Origin: Caldilineaceae bacterium
GTDB taxonomy: Bacteria; Chloroflexota; Anaerolineae; Caldilineales; Caldilineaceae
DNA length: 64,000 nt
NCBI GenBank assembly: GCA_022821545.1
Contig: JAJEDJ010000007.1
Location: 25,830-89,829 of the forward strand
Reading direction: 5' to 3'
This document shows positions 51,937-61,146 of the stretch, piece after piece. The notes under the pieces are model-generated. The model was not told where the DNA came from. It saw only the letters and a program-made list of their open reading frames with translations, and made no database searches. The position numbers were made by a program, and so were the translations under genes. Numbering within the stretch: the first letter of the stretch is position 1; each line of letters opens with the position of its first letter.

Positions 51937-53127
51937 CTACCTGAGAAGGAAAGTTGAACCGGCAATGTAACGGGTGCCGCCCATTCCATTGCCGTCGTCC
52001 ATCGTAAAGTAGTAGGCGGCGAATATGCTGCCCGGCTCCACTTCCGTCGCAACCGGGTACCCCAGATCTGTGGTAGGGCAGTCGTCGCGGAGAATCTGCT
52101 CGTCGCTCCAGGTTTCGCCTTCATCTTCGCTTATTATCATGCCGATTCCGCGGGGGATCTTACGGCGGGCGAACAGCACGAGAATTCGCCCGTCAGCCAG
52201 CTGCATCGGCCACGGCGAACGATAATGTTTGCCTTTGCCTGACAGTGTGCTCCTCCGCTCCCGCGACCGCACTGCCCATGGAGAACGCCCCCAACGTACA
52301 ATCGGCTTCGGCCGCGACCAGGAGTAGCCGCCGTCGTCGGAAAAGTTCATCTGAATGGCGTCGCGCAGCCCGTCGATGTTTAACGAGTAACATTGCAAGC
52401 GCCCCGACGGCAGGCGCAGCAGACCGGCATACGTGGGCCGGCCGTCTCCGGTCGCATCATCGCAGATACGGGCAAGCGGCTCCCAGCTGAGGCCATTGTC
52501 ATCTGTCCCATACAGGACCACGCCGCCTGTAGGCAGGCCGGCAGTCATCGCGGCAAGCTGCGTCCCGTCCGCCATCTGTACGAGCGGGTGCCCATCCTTA
52601 TGCACCATGTCGTGACCGGCTGGCGACTGGACCGGCGTCGGAACAGACTCCCAGGTCAGGCCGCGATCCGGCGAACGCACGGCGAAACAGAGCAGGGCGG
52701 GCAGGTGGCCCTCGCCTGCATGGGTACGCCCAAAGTAAATGGCCGTTTCGGGAGCGGTCAGGTCGATCCATTCACGCGCGACGGCGTGGTCTGCTTCCAC
52801 CTGTTGGAGAAAGGCGCGCCGCTTCTCTACCGGTGCGCTCTCGTCGAAAATGACAACGTCATTGGCCCGATCCCATGTTGCGCCGTAATCAAAGCTGCGC
52901 GCCAGGATGATCTGCGCCCTACCGTGATATCCCGCCGGACCATGTTGGACATCGCTCCTGTAGCGGTAGGCGCAGGGCGCGCGGTTGTAGATGATGGCGA
53001 TTTCGCCGCCGCCAAAGTTGAAGATACCGCCCTGTCGAGGGTGGCCGGCGTAGCGGTCGCGCGCATAGTCGACCAGCGTGTGTTCGACTTCTGCCAGTTC
53101 AGGTGCGGGTATGAATTGTGCCGTCAT
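51937..53127 (-). CDS. Sialidase-like Asp-box beta-propeller protein
   Basis: A 396-residue protein of the exo-alpha-sialidase (BNR) superfamily. Five Asp-boxes are visible: SFDYGATW, SPDRGLTW, TDDNGLSW, SDDGGYSW and SEDEGETW, spaced as in a six-bladed propeller. An N-terminal RQGGIFNFGGGEIAIIYNRA contains the first Arg region. It has no signal peptide, so it acts in the cytoplasm or is not a classic secreted sialidase. Its place between the permease and oxidoreductase genes suggests handling of an imported glycoside. Confidence 0.82.
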   Translation of the reverse strand: MTAQFIPAPELAEVEHTLVDYARDRYAGHPRQGGIFNFGGGEIAIIYNRAPCAYRYRSDVQHGPAGYHGRAQIILARSFDYGATWDRANDVVIFDESAPVEKRRAFLQQVEADHAVAREWIDLTAPETAIYFGRTHAGEGHLPALLCFAVRSPDRGLTWESVPTPVQSPAGHDMVHKDGHPLVQMADGTQLAAMTAGLPTGGVVLYGTDDNGLSWEPLARICDDATGDGRPTYAGLLRLPSGRLQCYSLNIDGLRDAIQMNFSDDGGYSWSRPKPIVRWGRSPWAVRSRERRSTLSGKGKHYRSPWPMQLADGRILVLFARRKIPRGIGMIISEDEGETWSDEQILRDDCPTTDLGYPVATEVEPGSIFAAYYFTMDDGNGMGGTRYIAGSTFLLR

Positions 53128-53168
53128 GGGTTCGGTCGCTTGTCGGCGCAGCGTGCAGACATGCCTTC

Positions 53169-54092
53169 CTACTTCAGGCCGGTGAGAGCGATGCCCTGCA
53201 CGAACTGGCGTTGAAATGCGATGAAGAGGAACAGAATGGGAAGCACGGCCATCACCGATCCGGCCAGCAGGACGGACTGGAACAGTTCAGCCATCGAAGT
53301 CAGCGAACCGGAACCGTAGGCGAGGGAGTACATTCCGACCGAAATCGTGTAAAGCCGTTCGGAGCTGGACATCACCAGTGGCCAGACGAAAGCGTTCCAG
53401 CTGCCCTGGAACTGGAAGAGGGCCACGACGGTGACGACGGGACCCGACAGGGGCATTATCACCCGCAGCCAGATCATCGGCTCGCTGCAGCCGTCGATGC
53501 GCGCCGCGTCTTCAAGATCCTTCGGCAGTGTACGGAAAAACTGGCGAAAGAGAAAAATGGAGCTGGCGCTGACCACGTTGGGCAGGATCAGCCCGGCATA
53601 GCTGTTGTAGAGTCCGTGCCCGCCTGCCCCAAAGATGTCGTTGCCGCCCAGCAGCGGCAGCCGCAGCATGAGGATAAAGAGCGGCAGAAACGTGACTGAA
53701 CCGGGAATCATCATCGTGGCCAGGACAAGACCGAACAGGAAATCGCGCGCCGGAAAGCGCAGGCGGCCAAAAACGTATCCGGCCAGTGAAGAAGTGGTTG
53801 TCGCCAGCACCGTGACCGCAACCGCGTAGATGGTCGTGGTGCGGATGTATTTGCTGATGCTGGCCATCTTCCAGGCGACGATATAAGGTTCGAGGCTCCA
53901 GTTCAAGGGGTTGAACATGTCCCAGGTGAACCCTATCCGTATGACCATGCCAGCCGTGCCCAAAGAACTGACGGCCATCCAGAGAAAAGGCAGCGCCGCG
54001 ATGACAAGCCCAATCAGGATGCCGATGACAAGAAGAGTTCTATACAGCAACTCCTCCCGCGGCGGAAGACGCAGTCTGCGTGTCTGTGCCAT
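53169..54092 (-). CDS. Carbohydrate ABC transporter permease (MalG type)
   Basis: A 307-residue inner-membrane permease with about six helices. The EAA loop, which touches the ATPase, is present as EDAARIDGCSEPMIWLRVIM, followed by PLSGPVVTVVALFQF. The N-terminal TLLVIGILIGLVIAALPFLW and the end RQFVQGIALTGLK are typical of the CUT1 family. It forms a heterodimer with the MalF-type permease encoded just upstream. Confidence 0.92.
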   Translation of the reverse strand: MAQTRRLRLPPREELLYRTLLVIGILIGLVIAALPFLWMAVSSLGTAGMVIRIGFTWDMFNPLNWSLEPYIVAWKMASISKYIRTTTIYAVAVTVLATTTSSLAGYVFGRLRFPARDFLFGLVLATMMIPGSVTFLPLFILMLRLPLLGGNDIFGAGGHGLYNSYAGLILPNVVSASSIFLFRQFFRTLPKDLEDAARIDGCSEPMIWLRVIMPLSGPVVTVVALFQFQGSWNAFVWPLVMSSSERLYTISVGMYSLAYGSGSLTSMAELFQSVLLAGSVMAVLPILFLFIAFQRQFVQGIALTGLK

Positions 54093-54145
54093 GTGAAATG
54101 CAACCCTCGCGGCCGCTGATCAGGCGAGCGGCCGGCCTCTGTCGA

Positions 54146-55060
54146 TCAGTATTCGAGCGATGAAGAAAAGAACTTCCAGTTGAAGAAGGTGAGAACGGCA
54201 ATGGCGATGAACAGCACCACCGCCATGGCTGATGCGTAACCCATCTGATTGAACTTGAACGCGTTCAGATAGATCTGGTGGACGATGGTGGTGGTACGAA
54301 AGGCCGGGCCGCCTTCGGTCATAATCATCACAAGGTCGAAGACCTGGAGTGAGTCGATCATGCCGATGATGAAGAGGTAGAAGGTGACGGGGCGCAGCAG
54401 CGGCCAGGTGATGAAGCGGAGCAGTTGCCAGCGCCCGGCGCCGTCCACTTTTGCCGCGTCGTAGAACGTCTCCGGTATGCCTTGCAGACCGGCCAGATAG
54501 ATCAGCATCGTCCCGCCAAACGCCTTCCAGACGGCCACTCCGATCACGGCCGGCATCGCGGTAAACGGGCTGTTGAGCCAGTCTTTCGGCTGAACGCCAA
54601 TCAGCTTCAGCACCAGGCTGACCAGCCCCACCTGCGGCTGAAAGAGCCACATCCAGGCGATGCCCATGGCGATGGTGGACGTCAAGACCGGCAGATAGTA
54701 GGCGCCGCGCAGGAAGGAGATGCCGCGAATTCTGCGGTTCAGCAGCATGGCGGCGGTGAAGCCGACAGCCATCGACAGCGGCACGAAACCGACAGTGAAC
54801 TGCAGCGTATTCCTGATCGTCGTTCGAAACAGGTCGTTGCGGAACGCCTCCCCGTAATTTTCCGGACCTATCCACCGCATCGTGGCGCTGAACGCGTCAA
54901 ATTGGGTGAAACTGAGCCCGATCGCCCCCAGAACCGGCAGGACGGTGAAGATCAGCAGCGGAAGGACAGCCGGCAAGATCAGGGTATAGGCCCACTTGAC
55001 CTCGCTGCGGCGCAACTCGGCGCGAAACTCCTGAAATCGACTAGCCGTGCCAACAGCCAC
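54146..55060 (-). CDS. Carbohydrate ABC transporter permease (MalF/UgpA type)
   Basis: A 304-residue permease of the CUT1 family. I chose GTG 55060 because AGGAGGT lies 5 bases before it; the frame is open to 55132 but that part falls in the inverted repeat. Helices include LILPAVLPLLIFTVLPVL, and the EAA loop is ETFYDAAKVDGAGRWQLLRF. It ends in a hydrophobic helix followed by FNWKFFSSSLEY. Its partner is the MalG-type permease downstream. Confidence 0.92.
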   Translation of the reverse strand: MAVGTASRFQEFRAELRRSEVKWAYTLILPAVLPLLIFTVLPVLGAIGLSFTQFDAFSATMRWIGPENYGEAFRNDLFRTTIRNTLQFTVGFVPLSMAVGFTAAMLLNRRIRGISFLRGAYYLPVLTSTIAMGIAWMWLFQPQVGLVSLVLKLIGVQPKDWLNSPFTAMPAVIGVAVWKAFGGTMLIYLAGLQGIPETFYDAAKVDGAGRWQLLRFITWPLLRPVTFYLFIIGMIDSLQVFDLVMIMTEGGPAFRTTTIVHQIYLNAFKFNQMGYASAMAVVLFIAIAVLTFFNWKFFSSSLEY

Positions 55061-55079
55061 GAGCGACCTCCTCACCCCT

Positions 55080-55132
55080 GTGGATAGTGGCGAGTGGATA
55101 GCGGACGGAAACTGCGCCGCCCCACTATCCAC
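55080..55132. repeat. 11-bp inverted repeat between the binding-protein and permease genes
   Basis: GTGGATAGTGG (55080-55090) and CCACTATCCAC (55122-55132) are perfectly complementary with a 31-base loop. In binding-protein operons such a hairpin commonly protects the upstream message or lowers downstream expression. Confidence 0.65.
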
Positions 55133-55165
55133 TTGCCCAAATTCTCTTGAATCTACGTACTCGAC

Positions 55166-56566
55166 TTACGCGCCCGTGCTCAGGATCCTGTTCGTGATCC
55201 CGTCCGCCTTGCTTGCCATACTGTCCAGGGCGTCCTGGTCCTCACGCAGGCCGAAGAGCGCCATTTCCGTGAAGGGGCTCCAGATGTTGATCGCCATTTC
55301 ACGGTAGCCGACGTGGTCGTAGCCGACGTCGCGTCCCGAACCGGCATATTCGAGGAATGCCGTATCGCGGATCAACGGCTCGTCCTGGAGCCAGGCCAGG
55401 TTTTCGTTCATCGACTTGAATGCCGTGAGGAAGAACTGCGGGAACTTGCCTTCGGCGTCGATCGCGTTGTGCAGAGCTTCCTGGCTGGAGGGGCGGGAAT
55501 AGACTTCCAGCAGCCCCAGCGCGGCCTCCTGCACTTCGCTCTCCGAATAGACGCTGATGATGTGGTTGGCATTGGCCAGCCCGATGCGCTCGCCGCCGGC
55601 ATTGCGGGCGATCGGCGCGCCGATCCCCATCAGGTCGGCGTTTTCGGGCTTGCGCAGCCGCATGTTGGGCACCCACCACGGCCCCTGTATCTCCATCGCC
55701 GTGTAGCCTTCCACCGTCGCCCACGTGCCGGGCGGCAGGGTCAGACCTTCCAGCGGGTTGATCCCGTGAACGCGCTTCAGGTCGAGATTCCAGCTGAAGG
55801 CCTCGGCGAATTCGGGCGCGTTAACCGTGCATTTTCCGGTCAGAGGATCGCTCTGGTCGAACTCGCCGCCGCCGTTCTGATAGGCGTTGACCGTCATCTG
55901 CTCCCAGTCCCACGTCTTTCCCATCCTCATGCCGGCGCGCGTGATGTTTCCGTCGCCGTCGCGCTGCGTCAGCTTGATCTGGGCGTCTAGCAGGTCATCC
56001 CAGTTGTCCGGGAAGTTGTCCGCGTCGAGACCGGCTTCATCGAAGAAATCCTTGCGGTAGATGTACATCTTGGTGCCGCAGAGGGCCGGGTAGCCGATCA
56101 GGTCGCCGCCGACGGTGCAGAGATTGCGGAAGCCGTCGATCATGTCGTCCCACTGGCCCCACTCCTTGACATAGTCCTGGAGTGGAAGCGTGTAGCCTGC
56201 ATGGGCCAGGCTGCCGCGGCCTGCAAAGTTGGCGAACAGGTCGGCAGGCTCGCCGGCCATCCGCGAAGTGATCATCTTGGGCACCAGCTCAGTGTTGGTG
56301 ACAAAGGTGAACTCGACGTCCCAGCCGGGATTCTCCTGTTCAAAGACGGAGAAGACCTGATCGATCAGGGTGGAGCCAAGCGGATGCTCGGCGTTGTAGT
56401 TATCCCACCAGCGGATCGTCTTGCGCATGGCGCCCATGGCCGGTTCGGCGTCGCCGCCCGCAGGCGCGGTAGCCGGAGGCGCCACACAGGCCGCCATAAG
56501 CGTTGCGCCGGCGGCCGCGCCGGTCAACTTGAGCATATCGCGTCGCGAATACTTTTTCGACATCAT
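55166..56566 (-). CDS. Sugar ABC transporter substrate-binding lipoprotein
   Basis: A family 1 extracellular solute-binding protein of 466 residues, from the first of two ATG codons at 56566. The N-terminus SKKYSRRDMLKLTGAAAGAT has a twin-arginine-like motif and ends in a lipobox LMAAC at about residues 23-27. The fold is seen in DLFANFAGRGSLAHAGYTLP, ALCGTKMYIYRKDFFDEAGL and PGTWATVEGYTAMEIQGPWW. The ligand is unknown, probably an oligosaccharide or glycoside given the sialidase-like and oxidoreductase genes in the operon. First gene of the operon. Confidence 0.92.
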   Translation of the reverse strand: MMSKKYSRRDMLKLTGAAAGATLMAACVAPPATAPAGGDAEPAMGAMRKTIRWWDNYNAEHPLGSTLIDQVFSVFEQENPGWDVEFTFVTNTELVPKMITSRMAGEPADLFANFAGRGSLAHAGYTLPLQDYVKEWGQWDDMIDGFRNLCTVGGDLIGYPALCGTKMYIYRKDFFDEAGLDADNFPDNWDDLLDAQIKLTQRDGDGNITRAGMRMGKTWDWEQMTVNAYQNGGGEFDQSDPLTGKCTVNAPEFAEAFSWNLDLKRVHGINPLEGLTLPPGTWATVEGYTAMEIQGPWWVPNMRLRKPENADLMGIGAPIARNAGGERIGLANANHIISVYSESEVQEAALGLLEVYSRPSSQEALHNAIDAEGKFPQFFLTAFKSMNENLAWLQDEPLIRDTAFLEYAGSGRDVGYDHVGYREMAINIWSPFTEMALFGLREDQDALDSMASKADGITNRILSTGA

Positions 56567-56871
56567 AGTGGATTGAGTCTCCTTGTGATTAGGGAAGGTA
56601 ACGAGAAGGTTTGTGAGCCGATCGGTCCGTTCCCCCTCCATCAGCAGCGGCTTCGCTTCGAAGACGAAACAGGTCGATCTGCACCTTTCTGATTGGGTGT
56701 GACAGTTCTGTTCGCTGCGCGGGTCACCACCTCCTTCTTCAGGACATCGATCTCTTCTGTGGAGCGCTGTATGCGCATGTAAATGATATGGAGAAAATGA
56801 AACTTCCCGCCGGTTGCAATGCCGAGAGCATGCAGCAAGGGGATGCGGGCCGCTTCCAGTCCACGGCACGC
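56567..56871. other. Long 5-prime leader of the sugar operon
   Basis: This is about 300 bases from the predicted transcription start to the binding-protein ATG. A 65-codon frame exists on the minus strand (56641-56838), but it has no recognisable features. I see no known riboswitch here. Confidence 0.4.
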
Positions 56872-56900
56872 AGTATGCTCTATTTTCTTGCCTGTGTCAA
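56872..56900 (-). promoter_or_regulatory. Strong promoter of the sugar-uptake operon
   Basis: On the minus strand, a perfect TTGACA (56900-56895) and CATACT (56877-56872) are 17 bases apart. It is in the gap after the FtsX-like gene and reads toward the binding-protein gene. Confidence 0.65.
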
Positions 56901-56959
56901 AGTGCGATTCCCCATAAATTCATTGCCGGTCCGGGGCCTGCCGCCGGCTGCGGCCGGCC

Positions 56960-59740
56960 CTATTCCAGCCCGCCTAACTTGATGGCTTCGTAAATGCGCA
57001 GCTGGCGCAGCTGGCCGACCACTATCGCCAGCGTGACGGCCGCCATCACCGCGAAAGCGAGATAGATCTTTGCGGCCTGGCCCCAGGCCGGGGCAACGAT
57101 AAACGGCGGCGTCGAACCGTGGACGGCCGCTCCGATCTGCAGCAGGGGGACGAAGAGCGCTGCTGTCAGCGCGCCGATCAGCGTGCCGCCCACAGCGGCC
57201 AGCAGCACCAGGAACAGCTTTTCGAAGACCACGACCGCGGTAATCTGCGCCGTCGACAGTCCGATTGCCCGCAGCAGGCCAAACTGCAGAATACGCAGCC
57301 GGAGCGCGAACAAGGTGTGCAGCAGGAACGCCAGCCCTGAAATGACCGTTGCGACCACGAAACCGAGCGACAGGATACCGAAGAGCGCGGCCCGCTGCGG
57401 GTCGGTGCGCCAGACCGCCGTCTCCCAGCGGCTGTCGGTCGCCGCGGTGATGATGAATCCGCGGGCGCGCAGTGATTCGAGAATGTTCGCCGCGTTGGCG
57501 TCACTCTCCAGTCTCATCCAGATATTGTACGGCCGGTTCCCAAGCGTGCGGCTGATGTGGTCCAGGTTGCCCACAAAGAAGTGCCCGTCTTCCGGATACA
57601 GCGTTGGAAAATAGTCGAGGACGCCGGTGATGCTGAAAAGAATGGGCCGGCTGATTCCCTCCACGAAGACGAACAGGTCATCACCCACCTGCAAGCCGGT
57701 CTCCTCGATGAAGCTGCGGCTGACGAGTACGCCCATCGAGTTGAGCGCCAGCCTGTTGGTCAGTGCGCCCAGGGATTCCTGGGAAAAATCTTCTCGCCAC
57801 CAGCCGGCCCGGCTGAACTCGGCGCGGTCGATCCCCAGCACCGTAGCATTCAAATTCCCCTCAAGTCCATCGACAAAAACCGGCTGACGCAGCACACGCG
57901 TCGCGGCCTCCACGCCTGGAACTGACCGGACCACGGCGAAAGGAGGATAGCGCCAGCGCTGCTCGGAAGCGCCGCCCACCTGCTCCCACTGCACCTGGAT
58001 GACAAGATCGGAGCCGACCGCGTAACGGACCACGTCGGCATAGTGCGTATCGAGCGTGCCGGCGAATGTCGCGCTGAACAGGCCGAGCGCAACTGTAAAG
58101 ATCAGGAGAAACAGAAGCGCGCGATTGCTGCCGGAGCGCCGCGAGATCTGCGCTACGGCCAGCCACAACGGCACGCTGATGAAGCGGCTTGCCGCCCGCC
58201 CCAACAGGCCGGTGATCGCCGGAAGCCCTCGCAAGAAGACCAGCGCCACCGCGGCGGCAAACACCGTCGGCGCGAGCAGGAGGAGAGGATCGACAAACGA
58301 GCCTTCCGTGATCTGAAGCGCCTGCTCCTGTTGCCGCAGGCGCCAGTAAGCGTAGATGACGCCGGCAAGGAACAGGAGTTCAAAGGGCAGCCATGCGTTT
58401 CGCCGGGCGCGACTGTGGAACGCCTCCCGCGCCGTTTTGCGCTGTTGCGTAACCACGGTGCGTCTGGCCGCGCCGGCCGCGGAAAGCAGGGTCGCGCCTA
58501 TCCCCAGCACAACCGCGGCCCCGGCGTACATGGCGACCTGTGTGGAAAAGGAGAGGTCCAGGAGCGGTCTGGCCGCGAACGTCAGAAAACGGTAGACCTG
58601 CCCCATCCCCTGGGTAACGCCGCCGGCTGCCAACAGCCCGGCGATCAGGCACAACGCGCCCACTACGAGCATTTCCAGCAGATAGAGACCTGCGATCTGC
58701 AGCGTGGACGCGCCCCGGCTCTTGAGCGTGACGATCTCGCTCTCCTCCGATGCCACCATGATGTCGGATGAGATGAAGGTATAGAGCAACAGGGCGAGCA
58801 GCACAGGCAGACTCAGTAGCAGCAGAAACGTCCGCAGCGCGGCGGCCCGGTCGGCGTACTTGCGCAGCAGTTCGTAAGCGGGCGCAGTGAGTTCGACGTG
58901 GGACAGGATACCGGTTGTTCTGGCCTGAATGCGCGCAATGGCCGCCAGCATCGGCGCCACCTTGTCGACCCCGATTGCCGTTTCGTCATAGAGCAGGAAC
59001 CAGGCGTATTTGCGGACCTGGTCGTCCAGAACAGGCGCAACCCGACCCATGAAGTCCGCTTCGGAAACGATGAAGTAGAAGGCGAAAGCGTCCGGCTCTT
59101 CGAACCAGAAGCCGCGGTCCGCGTCCGCCGGGCGCCACACGCCCTTGACCAGCACTTCGACGGGAGCGGCATTGTCAGGATCATCGAGGCCGAAGAGAAC
59201 GCGGTCGCCGACCTGAACGTCGTGGTCGTAGTAAAACCGTTCGCTGACCCAGGCCGGGATGACGCCTCCCGCTGCGGCAGGGGCCGCCTGTCCCAGGGGC
59301 TCGCCCAGCACGATCTCCGCGTGTTCTTCCAGGCCGGTCAGAAAGGCCAGTCCGGCCGACTGATACTGGCGCAGGTCTTCCGGCAGCTCCTTGTCGGCGG
59401 CGGCCAGGAACTTGAGGACGCGCGTCGAGCCGTAGCGGGTCATGCGGGTAAGCGGGAGACCCGGCAGCTCCGTTGCGCGCTGACGAATGAACTCGTCGGC
59501 CCGCCAGTACTGCTCCGGCGGAGTCGAGCCCAGGAGGGGCACGCGGTGTACAAGGAGCAGGCTCGAAAGAGGGAGTTCTGCCTCCTGCGCACCAAGTTCG
59601 CTGCGCAGAAAACGGTCCAGCGAGGCTGTTGTGAAGAGAGGAATTGCCGCGATCAGCGCGACGGAGATAACCAGGCCGGCAACCACAAAGGACATTGGCT
59701 GCCATTTGCTCAGATTGCGCCGCAGCGCCAGTTCCATCAT
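56960..59740 (-). CDS. Large FtsX/MacB-like ABC permease
   Basis: A 926-residue permease with an N-terminal helix (FVVAGLVISVALIAAIPLFT) and two large extracytoplasmic domains. Each FtsX core has three helices: about residues 305-420 (LLLSLPVLLALLLYTFISSD) and at the end (LGFVVATVISGLAFLLHTLF through LAFAVMAAVTLAIVVGQLRQ). It resembles lipoprotein-release or macrolide-export permeases. No ATPase gene is adjacent in the window, so its partner must be elsewhere. It follows the M24 peptidase gene in the same direction. Confidence 0.85.
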   Translation of the reverse strand: MMELALRRNLSKWQPMSFVVAGLVISVALIAAIPLFTTASLDRFLRSELGAQEAELPLSSLLLVHRVPLLGSTPPEQYWRADEFIRQRATELPGLPLTRMTRYGSTRVLKFLAAADKELPEDLRQYQSAGLAFLTGLEEHAEIVLGEPLGQAAPAAAGGVIPAWVSERFYYDHDVQVGDRVLFGLDDPDNAAPVEVLVKGVWRPADADRGFWFEEPDAFAFYFIVSEADFMGRVAPVLDDQVRKYAWFLLYDETAIGVDKVAPMLAAIARIQARTTGILSHVELTAPAYELLRKYADRAAALRTFLLLLSLPVLLALLLYTFISSDIMVASEESEIVTLKSRGASTLQIAGLYLLEMLVVGALCLIAGLLAAGGVTQGMGQVYRFLTFAARPLLDLSFSTQVAMYAGAAVVLGIGATLLSAAGAARRTVVTQQRKTAREAFHSRARRNAWLPFELLFLAGVIYAYWRLRQQEQALQITEGSFVDPLLLLAPTVFAAAVALVFLRGLPAITGLLGRAASRFISVPLWLAVAQISRRSGSNRALLFLLIFTVALGLFSATFAGTLDTHYADVVRYAVGSDLVIQVQWEQVGGASEQRWRYPPFAVVRSVPGVEAATRVLRQPVFVDGLEGNLNATVLGIDRAEFSRAGWWREDFSQESLGALTNRLALNSMGVLVSRSFIEETGLQVGDDLFVFVEGISRPILFSITGVLDYFPTLYPEDGHFFVGNLDHISRTLGNRPYNIWMRLESDANAANILESLRARGFIITAATDSRWETAVWRTDPQRAALFGILSLGFVVATVISGLAFLLHTLFALRLRILQFGLLRAIGLSTAQITAVVVFEKLFLVLLAAVGGTLIGALTAALFVPLLQIGAAVHGSTPPFIVAPAWGQAAKIYLAFAVMAAVTLAIVVGQLRQLRIYEAIKLGGLE

Positions 59741-59792
59741 GGCGAATCAGAGGATAGGAGCAGACGCGGCCGGCGTAGTTGGCGGCCTCGGT

Positions 59793-61040
59793 TCACTGGT
59801 CAATGACCACGGGCCGCCGCCTCTGCTGTTCAACCAGGGGCCGGCTCCCTTGCGGCGTCACCACGTACGACTGCTCGATGTGCAGGGAACCGGCGCCCGG
59901 CATGAAGAGTGGGGCCTCCAGGTTGAGGACCATGTCCGCTTCCAGGGTCAAATCGGACGCAAGGTCTACGCAGTCGTCCTGGATTCGAAGCCCGTTGTCG
60001 GGGACGAGAACAGGGTAGTCGCGCACCTCCAGGCCCACGCCGTGCCCGTGCGGGAAGCAGGCGGTGATGCCGCGATCGTGCAGGGCGGCGACCATGGCGT
60101 CTGCCGCGGCTGACGCCTTCGCGCCGGGCCGCAGCGCCTCTTCGCCGGCGTCCATGCAGGCGCGCAACGCGGCATGGCGCTCGTTCAACGCCGCCGGCAG
60201 TTCCCTCATCGCCAGGGTCGTGCCGCTGTCCGAGAAGCAATACCGATAAATACATCCGTAATCGACGTAGAGAACGTCGTCTGCCGCCAGCCGGTAGCCG
60301 GATTCGGTCGTCATGCCCAGCCCGCGCACGCCGAAGGCAAAGTGATCGAAATCCGCGCCCATCTGTGCCGCCTGCGCCCGGTAGTGGTCCGCCATCTCGG
60401 AGACCGGCCGCCCCGGGCGGGCCATGGCCAGTGTTTCCATTGCCGCCTGTTCGTTGATTTCCGCGCAACGGGTCAGGCGCCGGATCTCTTCCGCGCTTTT
60501 CACCATGCGAATCATGCGAATCAGGTCGGCGCAGTTCATGAGCGAGGCCCCCGGAAGCGCCCGCCTGATCAACTCATTCGTCTCCGGCGGCAGGCCCTCC
60601 ATCTCCAGCCCGATGCGCGCCTTCGTCAACCCGCGCCTGTTCAGGATGCTGAGCAGCGCGTCGGTCGGCGCATCGTTGTCGTGCGGGGAGCGGAGGAGCT
60701 CCTGGAAACGGAGCAAGGACTGTGGCAGCTCGCCCGCGGGCAGCGAGTCGTCGAGGCCGGCGCTCCCGAAAATGTGCAGGTCCTTCACCCACAAATCCTC
60801 GGCGTTGACGGCGAAGAGAGGATTGACGACCAGGGCAGGCTCGCCCTCCAGCGGAAAGACGGCATAGGCCTGGCCCAGGTTGGCGGAAGCCCCCGGGACC
60901 ATCATGTACTCTTTGAAGAGCGGGTCGATCCAGCAGTAGTAGTCGGTGAAATAGGTTATGTTGACCGGAGATGTCGCAACCAGGGCATCCAGCCCGTACT
61001 CCCGCATATACTCTATGGCGCGGGCGCGATTGAAAAGCAT
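59793..61040 (-). CDS. M24-family metallopeptidase (Xaa-Pro dipeptidase-like)
   Basis: A pita-bread-fold peptidase of 415 residues. The five metal ligands can be assigned: Asp in LYVDYGCIYRYCFSD and its second Asp, His in FPHGHGVGLEVRDYP, Glu in NLEAPLFMPGAG and Glu in HIEQSYVVTPQG. The N-terminal creatinase-like domain starts FNRARAIEYMREYGLDALVA. Some relatives are creatinases or DMSP lyase-like enzymes, so dipeptide hydrolysis is likely but not certain. A tandem repeat lies right upstream of its ATG. Confidence 0.88.
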   Translation of the reverse strand: MLFNRARAIEYMREYGLDALVATSPVNITYFTDYYCWIDPLFKEYMMVPGASANLGQAYAVFPLEGEPALVVNPLFAVNAEDLWVKDLHIFGSAGLDDSLPAGELPQSLLRFQELLRSPHDNDAPTDALLSILNRRGLTKARIGLEMEGLPPETNELIRRALPGASLMNCADLIRMIRMVKSAEEIRRLTRCAEINEQAAMETLAMARPGRPVSEMADHYRAQAAQMGADFDHFAFGVRGLGMTTESGYRLAADDVLYVDYGCIYRYCFSDSGTTLAMRELPAALNERHAALRACMDAGEEALRPGAKASAAADAMVAALHDRGITACFPHGHGVGLEVRDYPVLVPDNGLRIQDDCVDLASDLTLEADMVLNLEAPLFMPGAGSLHIEQSYVVTPQGSRPLVEQQRRRPVVIDQ

Positions 61041-61078
61041 AGTCCGCTCTCCTTCACTGTCGCCTTCACTGTCACTGT

Positions 61079-61123
61079 CACTATTGCCACTTTCACTATT
61101 GCCACTTTCACTGCTGTCACTTT
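61079..61123. repeat. 15-bp tandem repeat array
   Basis: CACTATTGCCACTTT occurs twice exactly (61079-61093, 61094-61108), then a third copy with changes CACTGCTGTCACTTT (61109-61123). Less regular CACTGT words flank it on the left. It lies in the leader of the M24 gene. Confidence 0.75.
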
Positions 61124-61146
61124 CACTTCTGCGCGGGGATCGATCC

